64,000 nucleotides of DNA from CAYZXL01 sp964482435 (lineage in GTDB: Bacteria > Auribacterota > JABMQX01), in NCBI GenBank assembly GCA_964482435.1, contig CAYZXL010000018.1, forward strand, positions 1 to 64,000, read 5' to 3'. The notes below the pieces were generated by a model. The model did not search any database and was not told the DNA's origin. It saw only the letters and a program-made list of their open reading frames with translations. Both the position numbers and the translations under genes were made by a program. Position 1 is the first letter of the stretch. Every line of letters begins with the position of its first letter. Shown here piece after piece: positions 24,101 to 31,268 of the stretch.

Positions 24101-25303
24101 TGGCAGGGACGCTGCCGGAACACCGAGGACTTCAGCAAGCTCCTCGTCCAGTGCCGCTCCCTCTCGCATGGAAGAAGTGAAATAAATCCCGCGGAGGAAA
24201 AGGGGTTTGGGGGACCATTCCCCCGTCACGAAGACCATTTCCAGGTAACGCCGGAGGCGAGGAATAATCCTTGCAAGGCTTCTCGGAAAGGCATAAAGGG
24301 CATCCACTTCATCGGTTCGGCGGGCGGACGATTCCTCAGCGGGGACGGGGTCAACCAACAGCCCGAGCCTGCGGCGCTCAAGCCTCTCCATGACGGATCG
24401 CAGGTACTGGTCAACCAGCTCCGGTTTGAATTGCTCGTCCAGTGGGTCGGGGTTCGACCACCCCAGCATCTGATGCTGAAGCTCCGGGTCGTCAATGTGC
24501 TCGAAGAACTCGCGGAAGCCATTAATCAGGTCGCATTTGGTGACCACAACGTAAACGGGGAAGCGGACTCCTAACGTGCGCTGGATATGGTCGAGTTGCT
24601 GAGCAATTTTCTGGCCTTTCCGCTGGATATCATCGGCGGTGTCCATGATGAGGCTATCGGCGGGAATGACCAGAAGCATTCCATTTATCGGGCAGTTTCG
24701 CCGATGGCCGCTGAGCAGCCGGAGGAACTCGCTCCACTCGCTGGGGGCGCCATACTGCACTTCCTCAAACATCAGCCTGCCGGCGGTATCGAGGACGACG
24801 CCGTGGTTGGTGAACCACCAGTTCATGTTGATGGTGCCGCCTGCCCCTTGAAGAGGGTCGTGCAATCCGGGGGGAAAACCGATGCTTGAATGACGGATGG
24901 CTTCCGTTTTGCCGGAGCCTGGTTCGCCGACAATCACGTACCAGGGAAGGCCATAGAGGTTCTTCCCTGCGGCTCGGAATGTCTCAATACCTTTTTGAAA
25001 ACTCTTTCGAAGGTCTTCCAGGGCTGCTCGCCGGGCGGCTTCGGTTACACCCTGGGGCGTGGCTGCGGCGTTCTCTGCGATGCCGCGTTCGAATGGAGTC
25101 GCCTTCCGTTTTTGCAGCTTCTTGAGCAAGCGATGATATGCCAGGAGAATTAGCCCGACGCAGGCCAACCCAATCAGTACGGGCACGCGAATTTCCTTAG
25201 GAAGTAACGTGATTAACCCGGCCAGGCTGCTCGCGCCGAGTGCGACGAAGGCAATCTTAAAAGGAGGCGGCAAATCCGTGAATGCCGAGAATGACGATTT
25301 CAT
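21146..25303 (-). CDS. tssM: TssM/IcmF-family T6SS inner-membrane protein
   Basis: A 1385-residue protein, slightly longer than typical TssM (1100-1200). Two N-terminal membrane segments (FKIAFVALGASSLAGLITLL and VPVLIGLACVGLILLAYH) precede a cytoplasmic NTPase domain with Walker A GEPGSGKT (126-133), DTAGR (172-176) and TKCD. A third membrane segment (SGSVVLFALLTLVGFLTF, about 455) leads to a large periplasmic region. The IcmF C-terminal beta domain (about 1230-1385, with FFAFEP-like and WTVNGTWAALE elements) would contact TssJ. An intact Walker A suggests nucleotide binding. The start is 21 nt after the TssL stop. Confidence 0.9.
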   Translation of the reverse strand: MKSSFSAFTDLPPPFKIAFVALGASSLAGLITLLPKEIRVPVLIGLACVGLILLAYHRLLKKLQKRKATPFERGIAENAAATPQGVTEAARRAALEDLRKSFQKGIETFRAAGKNLYGLPWYVIVGEPGSGKTEAIRHSSIGFPPGLHDPLQGAGGTINMNWWFTNHGVVLDTAGRLMFEEVQYGAPSEWSEFLRLLSGHRRNCPINGMLLVIPADSLIMDTADDIQRKGQKIAQQLDHIQRTLGVRFPVYVVVTKCDLINGFREFFEHIDDPELQHQMLGWSNPDPLDEQFKPELVDQYLRSVMERLERRRLGLLVDPVPAEESSARRTDEVDALYAFPRSLARIIPRLRRYLEMVFVTGEWSPKPLFLRGIYFTSSMREGAALDEELAEVLGVPAASLPEGRVWERERSYFLRDVFMNKIFRERGLVTRATHANRQHYRRKVAVLSAGSGSVVLFALLTLVGFLTFKGRVGQHRDHYVAAAKIEQDANGFLRPVVQPKRDSVDYSYNADPVKNHTRSLSLSKKKISAPVAFRSWVRGTDILKDERRNAQEKLFRLSVLKPLVVASREKMLKTAKDAQWKLPETDARQKADYATKALAQLIRLEAYEEKLPTTAIVEDKQKEFFKLDDLFNYILDDQGRRNYEKSSKDLKECLTQVYAPLREGGWQPEGIPPDGAYTEGKPLYQGVRGFADFWSFEKTASRYEGLKSFSLLFSEAKTYRTAEKDFLDGKGDDKALTDAKDRLDGAVAALAAADETTMKSEIERAKQDAENAFQTLLRETETQEPQDETGVVASVQKDLKKAKDNLTAQLDQASKIIEGAGDYADLLAKVGGRRLYLYRYDIAVLNSAEQIAKEVKNVAQKNIDRGGGFSRLDYPVIPLTNMRANKTFDYAYHPKAADAFLSPWVSFDENWKKIDQEHKGKFPAKLSAQYYVFRAALVSYLREYVDYWRPIPGSETTKKAQWRDDLLVRVEEGTSWKSFRSEMANTSARKVLEEQEKLFSAINGALDAIKKYVLAFPSTPPVAQLSDVAEPARKALEAIGRNIKRRTADSPHENLRSNWSKLPEDAILARGELLTNPATVLENDYFPFEPGQAEQERGLETEYWADLPYAALGLIVSDFKRWDAEATLNTLGGQEWQKFPLDWGADTHATSGEVDAARKLVNQLAPILGEAPEIGSKRVDDLLDGLLKPPGRITQEDWDWVLKLKRVVDALPPAGQSWKCTVKLAEGAATPGTSRFLSHYPNGIGFKQGAGKELSRGPRGAGAQFQVAYPDGDAVFYFYAWTPETPYLTWTVNGTWAALEILRAPFSTVSVAEERLERPPRASEPALLAGAKGFAFEGFLPVPSGARGGASPLDWTVPVAIELSFPRGFPAIRDWPRGRPKGAGG

Positions 25304-25324
25304 GCCCTACAGTTCCTTCCAGAG

Positions 25325-26041
25325 CTATTTTGACGTGCCGGTGCTGGCGCCGGTCGGCGGCTCCTTGTGCTCGTTGATCTTGTTGAGCGCATTTTTCAAG
25401 TTCTTGATGGATGACTCAAACAGGAGCAAATTCGCCACGAACAGGACAATTATCGAGCCAATTAAAGCGATAGCGATTCCTAAGAGCCTCTTGCCGGGAG
25501 GCTCGGCGAAGTCTCTTGTGTCAACATGTTCGTAGGCCTGAGGGCAGATGCGCGATAATTCGTCCGCGTCCATCATATCCCGGATGCGGGCCTTGCAGTC
25601 GAGCATCTTCCGGCGGAGATGTTCCGGCTGGCCGGCGTAGAACCCTGCGAACCCCAGGCCCATGCACGTGTAGAAGACGGCGAGCCGCTCGGTTGAGGCC
25701 TTGCTGGAATCGGTGAGCGTCTCCTCCAAAAGGTCAAAGAATTTCTCGTCTCCCGCCAGCTCTTTTCTTTCGTAGGCCAACCTGTTTTGATGCCACTGGT
25801 GAGCAAAAGGAAGCTTGCTTTCCGCAATCATGGAATCCACGAAGAAAACAAGGACTTCTTCAATCTTTTCGTATTGCGAGACGAGGTTGGCATCCGAAGC
25901 GGCTTTGGACTTCGCGTCTTCTAAAAGTGCTTTAATCTCAGCGCGGATGTGACCGTATTCATGCGCGCCCCCTTTTCTCGCCGACCGGTTCAAGCGGCAG
26001 ATGTACAGAAACAGCGGCTCGCAGAGCTCAAGAAGTGTCAC
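25325..26041 (-). CDS. tssL: TssL/DotU-family T6SS inner-membrane protein
   Basis: A 238-residue protein. The GTG start overlaps the TssK stop (GTGA, 4-nt overlap) and follows a GGAGG site. The DotU domain starts VTLLELCEPLFLYICRLNR and continues with a conserved helical hook: IRAEIKALLEDA, YEKIEEVLVFFVDSMI, then FFDLLEE and AVFYTCMGLGFAGFY. A single C-terminal membrane anchor (LLGIAIALIGSIIVLFVAN, about 192-212) is present. There is no OmpA/peptidoglycan-binding extension, so cell-wall anchoring must come from another protein. It forms the membrane complex with TssM and TssJ. Confidence 0.9.
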   Translation of the reverse strand: MTLLELCEPLFLYICRLNRSARKGGAHEYGHIRAEIKALLEDAKSKAASDANLVSQYEKIEEVLVFFVDSMIAESKLPFAHQWHQNRLAYERKELAGDEKFFDLLEETLTDSSKASTERLAVFYTCMGLGFAGFYAGQPEHLRRKMLDCKARIRDMMDADELSRICPQAYEHVDTRDFAEPPGKRLLGIAIALIGSIIVLFVANLLLFESSIKNLKNALNKINEHKEPPTGASTGTSK

Positions 26042-27420
26042 GGCTGTTTCACCTCCTCCGGGACGGTCATGTAAAGGGTGATTTTGAAGTCCGACGATTC
26101 CATTCCCGGCCAGCGGATTGCCATCGCCTTTTCGTCCCTCACTCGTTCCCACATGCGGGCGCTTTCTGCGCGAAGCAGCCGGAAGTAGTGCAGCCCCACC
26201 TCCGAGGGGAGAGTCAGTGGGGGATGACGCTCCTCTTCCAGCCGCACGCCCCATATCGCGCGGGTCACCAGGCTCCTTGCCATGAGCTTAAACTTGTCGG
26301 CGTCCTCAGCCAACCTTGCCACGGTCGCGGGGTCCTCCTTGGTCTTGATGCCAAGAAAGTACTCGTTGGGACGAGTGAAGTGTTCCTCATCAAGGGTTGC
26401 CAACAGGATGCTCTCCACCGGAACGAATTCCACGCGGAGGAAAGAAGGAGCCACAGCGCCTCGCAGCAGCGAACGAATCTTGACCGACAGCTCGTTGAAT
26501 GCGATGGCAGGGTTGTCGTGGTCGTACTTCGCAGCCTCGAACTGGTCGCGGTCGGGGAAGAGCGCCGCAAGCTCGCCTAAAAGCTCTCTCAGCTCCAGGT
26601 ACATCTCAAAGGGCGTCACCCCTGGGGCCTGAACGAGGTGGGGAAGACGACCGCTGAAACGATTGAGCGTCCTGAGGCGCAGCAATTGCTCAAACTGGAT
26701 GCCTCTCATTTTGTCAATGCTGAATCCCCCACGCGTGAGCTGGACGACCAGCTCCTGGCGAGTCGCCTCGACCTGCTGCGATAGGTCTCTCACGAGGTCG
26801 CGCAGAACGGTTGAACCTCTGAGCACGAGGCAAGCGGGAATGAAGTTGGGGTCCTGTCTTGGCAAATCTGACTCCTCACCCGTTCCGCGGCCAATTCTCA
26901 GCACTGGAAGGACTTCCACGTCGGAATGGTCGTCGCTGTCCAGAAGGAGTCTCGCGTTGATGCGTCGAACGCGCACGGGCTGAGGGTTTTCACCCGTGTT
27001 CTCATCGCGCTTTTCGAGTTCGGCAACCCGGTATATCCGCTTGACGCGCGAATCGTCGCCGGTGCCCTGGTCAACCGTGTTTCCACGACTCGCCTGCCAG
27101 AGCGGCACTCCGACATAGACGAAAAAGAATCCGCTGCTCGTTTCAAAGGCTTCCTTGATGTTCAACGCCGGAAGGTCCGCGTCGTCGGGAACGCTGACGT
27201 CCAGGCCGCTTGGCATAACGACCCGGAGTTTGTCGAACTGGATTAACATGTTTTCCAGTGCGTCTCTCGACAGCTTCGCCTCGACGAGGCCGTATGGATA
27301 TGAGCATTGCAGGCGGCGCTCGGCAGCCGAAGCGTCAAGGACGTTCCGCTGCATCAACTGAAGATGATGGGGTTGAAGGAAAAGACCCTCTTCCCAGTGG
27401 ACTTGTCCGCTCGTTGACAT
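26038..27420 (-). CDS. tssK: T6SS baseplate-to-membrane connector TssK
   Basis: A 460-residue protein starting MSTSGQVHWEEGLFLQPHHLQ, the highly conserved TssK opening (V-x-W-x-E-G-x-x-L-x-P-Q-H-x-Q). Other typical elements are the PYGLVEAKL region, FEMYLELRELLGELA in the middle and a C-terminal HYFRLLRAESARMWERV segment. TssK trimers link the TssFG baseplate wedge to TssLM. The start at 27420 follows TGGAGG 8 nt upstream; an extension of 8 codons in frame is possible but unlikely. It sits 20 nt downstream of the preceding gene, so co-transcription is likely. Confidence 0.93.
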   Translation of the reverse strand: MSTSGQVHWEEGLFLQPHHLQLMQRNVLDASAAERRLQCSYPYGLVEAKLSRDALENMLIQFDKLRVVMPSGLDVSVPDDADLPALNIKEAFETSSGFFFVYVGVPLWQASRGNTVDQGTGDDSRVKRIYRVAELEKRDENTGENPQPVRVRRINARLLLDSDDHSDVEVLPVLRIGRGTGEESDLPRQDPNFIPACLVLRGSTVLRDLVRDLSQQVEATRQELVVQLTRGGFSIDKMRGIQFEQLLRLRTLNRFSGRLPHLVQAPGVTPFEMYLELRELLGELAALFPDRDQFEAAKYDHDNPAIAFNELSVKIRSLLRGAVAPSFLRVEFVPVESILLATLDEEHFTRPNEYFLGIKTKEDPATVARLAEDADKFKLMARSLVTRAIWGVRLEEERHPPLTLPSEVGLHYFRLLRAESARMWERVRDEKAMAIRWPGMESSDFKITLYMTVPEEVKQP

Positions 27421-27440
27421 GAAGTAGCCTCCAGGGTTTC

Positions 27441-28388
27441 TCAAGCACCCGTCGTTTTCATGAGTTGCTCGGCGCTTGCAGCAATGGCCTCGACGATCTC
27501 CCTCTCCATGGAGTCTTCCGTTATCTGGCCGGCAAGCTCAACGTACTTCTCCCAGCATTTTGCATCGGGGCTTTTCTGAATCAGGCTTTTCCACAATCCG
27601 CCGGATTCGGTCTTGACAAGCAGCGCGATCTCCGAAGGGGACAATCTCTTGATGCAGTTAGCCGCAACCCGACGCCCCGCTTGCCCGACCGCCGAGATGA
27701 GGGATGCGACCAGTCGCCGCAGACTCTCCAGGCTCTGGTTGACCTGGTCGTACGTTACTTCACGGTCGCCGGCGACGAATTGCCGCATGGTGGTCCGCAG
27801 ACGAGCAGGGCGCCCGATGGCTGAGCGCGGCGCCATCCTCTTCCAGGTTTCCCAGGCAAGCTGGTCGAGGCTCTGTGCAAAGCGCACGAGCTGTCCGACA
27901 AGGTTCAACAGACGCGTCGTGTCAATTGGTTGGTTCTCGGGCAACTGTAACTCCGACGTCAGGGCCTTCATTGCCTGCTCGGGCATATCGGGCTGTGCTT
28001 CCGGCTCCACCAGACCTGCCTCCCGAAGCCGCTCGATCAATGCCTGCTTGTCCTCTTCGGAAAGGAGCGGGACAAGGTCTGTCAGGCGAGTGACCAGGAA
28101 GCTCGGGTCCTGCAACTCCTGCTGGTCGGTTGGCGAGTAAACCGCCGTCTGCTCCTCCGGCGGCGCTAATTCGACGTTCGGGTCCCACGTCGGAAACCTC
28201 GACATCAGTTCGTCGAGAAACGCCTTTCGTTCGCCGGGGACAATCGCCGACAAAGCTCGCTCAATTTCCTCCGAGAGGAATTTCCTTCTCACGGCGGCGT
28301 TTTCGTCCGCGAAATCAATTTGGAGAAGCCGAAGGCGGTTGGCGGTGGCCGTAACCCGCCTGAGCTTATCATCTGTCGTTTCTGGCAT
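27441..28388 (-). CDS. T6SS-associated protein resembling the TagH/VasC C-terminal domain, without FHA
   Basis: A 315-residue, mostly helical soluble protein (start MPETTDDKLRRV). The C-terminal 130 residues follow the pattern of the TagH C-terminal domain: helices VTYDQVNQSLESLRRLV, AANCIKRLSPSEIALLV, then W-x-x-Y in KCWEKYVELAGQI. No FHA domain is present at the N-terminus, which instead has short charged helices and a proline-rich linker. It is the first gene of the operon and leads TssK. It could also be a lineage-specific adaptor in the TssA position, but I see no ImpA_N signature. Confidence 0.5.
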   Translation of the reverse strand: MPETTDDKLRRVTATANRLRLLQIDFADENAAVRRKFLSEEIERALSAIVPGERKAFLDELMSRFPTWDPNVELAPPEEQTAVYSPTDQQELQDPSFLVTRLTDLVPLLSEEDKQALIERLREAGLVEPEAQPDMPEQAMKALTSELQLPENQPIDTTRLLNLVGQLVRFAQSLDQLAWETWKRMAPRSAIGRPARLRTTMRQFVAGDREVTYDQVNQSLESLRRLVASLISAVGQAGRRVAANCIKRLSPSEIALLVKTESGGLWKSLIQKSPDAKCWEKYVELAGQITEDSMEREIVEAIAASAEQLMKTTGA

Positions 28389-28442
28389 AGAAATGCCCCT
28401 TCTGAGCAACTGTCAGGCACCTACGCGAATTAAATTGGTTCT

Positions 28443-28471
28443 ATTATACGGCGTGGCGATGCCGATGGCAA
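28443..28471 (-). promoter_or_regulatory. Sigma-70-type promoter of the T6SS-linked operon
   Basis: Reading the minus strand: TTGCCA (28471-28466), a 17-nt spacer, then TATAAT (28448-28443). The -10 is a perfect consensus and the -35 has one mismatch from TTGACA. Transcription would start near 28436, about 48 nt before the first ATG at 28388. No other strong promoter pair is obvious upstream of this gene. Confidence 0.7.
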
Positions 28472-28504
28472 GAACAAGAATTGTGCCGGGATGCCTGCAT
28501 GGTT

Positions 28505-28556
28505 GTGGCACGGGCGTCCCGCCCGTGGAAGATCATGGGCAGGATGCCCATGCCAC
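28505..28556. repeat. Paired-hairpin dispersed repeat (inverted relative to 10370)
   Basis: A 52-nt element with two palindromes, cacgggcgtcccgcccgtg and atgggcaggatgcccat, and boundaries gtggca/tgccac. It is nearly the exact reverse complement of the element at 10370-10421, so two inverted copies flank the whole T6SS-linked block except its last two genes. Confidence 0.8.
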
Positions 28557-28566
28557 TGCAGAACTC

Positions 28567-28745
28567 GACTCACCGCAGAGCACGCAGAGGCCGCACAGAC
28601 CGCAGTCTTTCATGAGGTTCGCTCACCCGGAGACCATGAAAATGCCCCTATGGGGCCCGTTTTTTCTCGCCAAGGCGCTAAGACGCCAGGAATTCACGGG
28701 GCCTGCTCCTTTGGGTCCTTCGCGGCTTTGCGAGAGGTCCTGTAC
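28567..28745. repeat. Dispersed repeat, 'tctcgccaaggcgctaagac' family
   Basis: Contains gcagagcacgcagaggccgc, a catgaggttcgctcacccgg arm, tctcgccaaggcgctaagac and tccttcgcggctttgcgaga. It is related to the units at 4840, 33157 and 56130. Together with the hairpin and promoter repeats it accounts for most of the 28389-29011 gap, where I see no gene. Confidence 0.7.
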
Positions 28746-28924
28746 GTCCCGCTCCTGGCCGCCCGGGGCTGATTTTCAGGGCGGGGCGCGCGCAGCGCGC
28801 GGAGGAAAGTGGGACAGGACTGACGGGATTTTGAGGATTATCCGATCCATCGCGTTACCCTGTCGAAATCCCGGCTTGTTCTCTCCGACCTCTGTCGCCC
28901 ATAAGTGAGGCGCCACTGAGGCTG

Positions 28925-28980
28925 GCAGATCGCGCTTGACACCGCCCCAGAGTTTGATATATTGACATCGTTCGCTTCGC
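28925..28980 (+). promoter_or_regulatory. Promoter-bearing 56-bp repeat, copy 1 (upstream of the DUF2442 gene)
   Basis: Contains TTGACA (28936-28941), a 16-nt spacer and TATATT (28958-28963), a good sigma-70-type promoter. It is repeated with only two mismatches at 29795-29850. The predicted transcription start near 28970 is about 40 nt before the DUF2442 start codon. Confidence 0.75.
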
Positions 28981-29011
28981 CCATCATAACTGCGCTTAGT
29001 GGAGGCTTGGA

Positions 29012-29356
29012 ATGAGTATTTCCGGGGTTGAAATTGCGCTCCCAAAAGCTGAAGACCTCACAGTAACGAAGGACACGTTGAGTGTCAACTTGAGCGATGG
29101 CCGGACTATCTCGGTTCCTCTCGCCTGGTTTCCCCGGCTGTTACATGGAACGCAACGGGAGCGAGACAATTGGCGGTTGATCGGCAAGGGGCACGGGATC
29201 CATTGGGAGGACCTTGATGAGGATGTCAGCGTAGAGGGTTTATTGGCGGGCAGGTCGTCCGGGGAGAGTCAAGCATCCTTCAAAAAGTGGCTGGACGGGA
29301 GAGCAGCTCGCCCGAGCAGGCGCTCCAGCGGACGCGCGCTGCGTGGGGGCCGTTGA
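29012..29356 (+). CDS. DUF2442-domain protein
   Basis: A 114-residue protein. Residues 1-70 match the DUF2442 pattern: a strand pair ending SVNLSDGRTISVPLAWFPRLL followed by RDNWRLIGKGHGIHWEDLDEDVSVEGLLAGR. DUF2442 proteins often sit next to DUF4160 toxins and are thought to act as antitoxins or small DNA-binding regulators; no DUF4160 is found here. The last 20 residues (ending RRSSGRALRGGR) are encoded by a dispersed repeat that also supplies the tail of the next gene. GGAGG lies 8 nt before the ATG. Confidence 0.8.
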   Translation: MSISGVEIALPKAEDLTVTKDTLSVNLSDGRTISVPLAWFPRLLHGTQRERDNWRLIGKGHGIHWEDLDEDVSVEGLLAGRSSGESQASFKKWLDGRAARPSRRSSGRALRGGR

Positions 29357-29388
29357 GCTTCATGCGTTCGGGCATGTAGGTGCCGCAT
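29291..29388 (+). repeat. 98-bp direct repeat, copy 1, overlapping a gene 3' end
   Basis: Aligns without gaps to 29556-29653; the core is aggcgctccagcggacgcgc followed by a ttgagcttcatgcg segment. It encodes the C-terminal tail of the DUF2442 protein. Confidence 0.7.
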
Positions 29389-29405
29389 TAGGGAGGTTCC
29401 TGGCG

Positions 29406-29621
29406 ATGATTAAGTCCAGGCCGAAAGCGTTCGATTGCGTCCAGACCATGCGTCAAGCCCGGGACAGGCTCAACACGGAGATGGGGGAGAAGAGCTACGA
29501 GGACATAGTCTGCTGGCTCCGCTCGCACCGCTACTCGGACCCTTTTCTTCGCCGGCTGGCCGAGAGAGTAGCTCAGGTCACAAGGCGCTCCGGCGGGCGC
29601 GCGCTACGTGGGCGCCGCTGA
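29406..29621 (+). CDS. Small antitoxin-like protein of unknown family
   Basis: A 71-residue protein starting MIKSRPKAFDCVQTMRQARD. The N-terminal pattern K-x-FDCVxxMRxARDRxNxEM followed by SYEDIVCWLRSH resembles small antitoxin-like proteins that occur beside PIN or RelE toxins in many uncultured bacteria. No toxin gene follows, so this could be an orphan. The ORF can be extended 21 codons upstream, but GGGAGG at 29391 and the family pattern favour the ATG at 29406. The tail RRSGGRALRGRR comes from the same repeat as in the preceding gene. Confidence 0.6.
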   Translation: MIKSRPKAFDCVQTMRQARDRLNTEMGEKSYEDIVCWLRSHRYSDPFLRRLAERVAQVTRRSGGRALRGRR

Positions 29622-29653
29622 GCTTGATGGGTTGGGGCATGGAGATGTGGCAA
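29556..29653 (+). repeat. 98-bp direct repeat, copy 2, overlapping a gene 3' end
   Basis: The second copy of the repeat at 29291, 265 nt downstream, here supplying the C-terminal tail of the 71-residue protein. The rest of 29654-29794 has further repeat-like motifs (tacacccatgggctgcgccc; tgacaggattgcacgacaaa) and no gene. Confidence 0.7.
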
Positions 29654-29794
29654 TAGCGATGATTTACACCCATGGGCTGCGCCCGCCTGCGGGGGGGCGG
29701 CGTTATGACCGGCCGTGCGAATTCGAAGGGCGAAAGCGGCGAACTGACAGGATTGCACGACAAACAGGATGGTCCTCATAATCCCGCCCGGCTC

Positions 29795-29850
29795 GCAGAT
29801 CGCGCTTGACACCGCCCCACAGTTTGATATATTGACACCGTTCGCTTCGC
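29795..29850 (+). promoter_or_regulatory. Promoter-bearing 56-bp repeat, copy 2 (upstream of the TIR-like gene)
   Basis: Differs from 28925-28980 at two positions. TTGACA is at 29806-29811 and TATATT at 29828-29833, spacer 16 nt. The next start codon is at 30046, so the transcript would have a leader of about 205 nt. That leader contains gccgaaagcaggactgggcg and several GC-rich potential stems but no recognised riboswitch. Confidence 0.75.
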
Positions 29851-30045
29851 GCGCGATAACTTCGCGTAGAAACCCCGCCGAAAGCAGGACTGGGCGAGCC
29901 GTTGCGAAGGCGGAGATTGAAGGCGAATAACCGGGGCGCGTCAGGCTGACACCCGCGCGCGGCCTAAGGGTCTCGTGAAGAAACGACGTATGCCGTAGTC
30001 AGGCGCAACTGGCGCCTTCCATGGGGCGCAGTTGGGGAGGAAAAA

Positions 30046-31146
30046 ATGGCCAAGCAGCAGAGTGGTACCTCGAAAGCTAAGACTCAAGCAGCGGCCCAAG
30101 TCAAGAGGACGTACATCAGTCAATCTGAAATTCCTCGGCTAACCCTGTCTGAAGCCATTCGGCTCGCGCGGGGTCTATACGACGACTTTGCGGGGAAGCC
30201 GGTCGCCCCGCACCAACTGGCCATGGCGGTGGACATCTCACCAACAAGTTCTGCATGGCAGGAGCTGTGCGGGGCTTCAATGGCCTACGGTCTGACCTCG
30301 GGGGGCAGGAACGCCCCGAGCATTTCGCTGACGGACGTGGCTCGCCGAGTGGTGGCTCCGACGGTAGAGGGGGACGACTTGAAGGCGAAGGTCGAATGCG
30401 GTTTGCGCCCCGAAATCGCCAGGCGGTTCTACCAGCGTTACGATCGAGCGAAGTTCCCACAAGACAAGATCGCCCGCAATATTCTTGCTGAGATGGGTGT
30501 TCCACCGGACAGGCTTGACAAGGTGTTGGAGATTGTCAAGCGCAATGGAGAGTTCATCGGAATAATCCATCAGACCAAAACCGGGCCATTTGTCGCGATG
30601 GATACTTCACAAGCAGAGTTGGAGCGGGGAAGAGCCCTCGTCACAGTGGAGGAACAGGTCAAGGTGCCTGCCGAATTGCCGTCCGGTACTGGGGCTCTCG
30701 AGCATCGGGTGCCAGCCCTTGCTTCAAGCCAACGAGTTTTCATCACTCACGGCAAGAACAGGGAAGTCGTCTCCCAACTTAAAGACCTCCTGTCCTTCGG
30801 CAAGTTCGTTCCGGTTGTTGCCGAAGAACACGAGACCACTTCAAAGCCAGTCCCTGACAAGGTTCTCGAAGACATGCGGTCGTGTTTTGCGGGTCTCATT
30901 CACGTAGCGAGCGAAGAGGAGTTGTTGGACAAGGAAGGAACGGTTCACCACAGGATCAACGAGAACGTGTTGATCGAAATTGGGGCGGCGATGGCGCTCT
31001 ACAGGCGCAATTTCATCCTCCTTGTTCACAAAGGGATTCATTTGCCCTCTAACCTTCAGGGTCTTTACGTCTGCTACTACGAGGGGGAGAAACTCGATTA
31101 CGAGGCCACGATGAAGCTGCTCAAAGCATTCAGCGAGTTCAGGTAG
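30046..31146 (+). CDS. TIR-like (CAP12/Pycsar-type) predicted nucleotide-binding effector protein
   Basis: A 366-residue protein. Residues about 25-190 form a helical, winged-helix-like domain (RLTLSEAIRLARGLYDDF, then MAVDISPTSSAWQELCGASM). Residues about 228-366 match the CAP12/PCTIR TIR-like fold: RVFITHGKNREVVSQLKDLL, DKVLEDMRS, then NENVLIEIGAAMALYRRNF and LPSNLQGLYVCYY. The glutamate in NVLIEIG corresponds to the conserved TIR catalytic position. Such TIR domains are NAD-degrading effectors of CBASS/Pycsar or stand-alone defence. No cyclase is adjacent, so the N-terminal domain may be the sensor. GGGGAGG precedes the ATG. Function is inferred from family. Confidence 0.75.
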   Translation: MAKQQSGTSKAKTQAAAQVKRTYISQSEIPRLTLSEAIRLARGLYDDFAGKPVAPHQLAMAVDISPTSSAWQELCGASMAYGLTSGGRNAPSISLTDVARRVVAPTVEGDDLKAKVECGLRPEIARRFYQRYDRAKFPQDKIARNILAEMGVPPDRLDKVLEIVKRNGEFIGIIHQTKTGPFVAMDTSQAELERGRALVTVEEQVKVPAELPSGTGALEHRVPALASSQRVFITHGKNREVVSQLKDLLSFGKFVPVVAEEHETTSKPVPDKVLEDMRSCFAGLIHVASEEELLDKEGTVHHRINENVLIEIGAAMALYRRNFILLVHKGIHLPSNLQGLYVCYYEGEKLDYEATMKLLKAFSEFR

Positions 31147-31268
31147 TCACCCGTCGTGCTGGGCCTCGCCCCGACTGGAGCGACCACCGAGGCGCGGCTC
31201 GCGGGCCCCCCGGTGTACTGCTTCCGGCCTTGCGGCCGGCTACGACGCTTTCGGGAGGAGGAGGAAGG

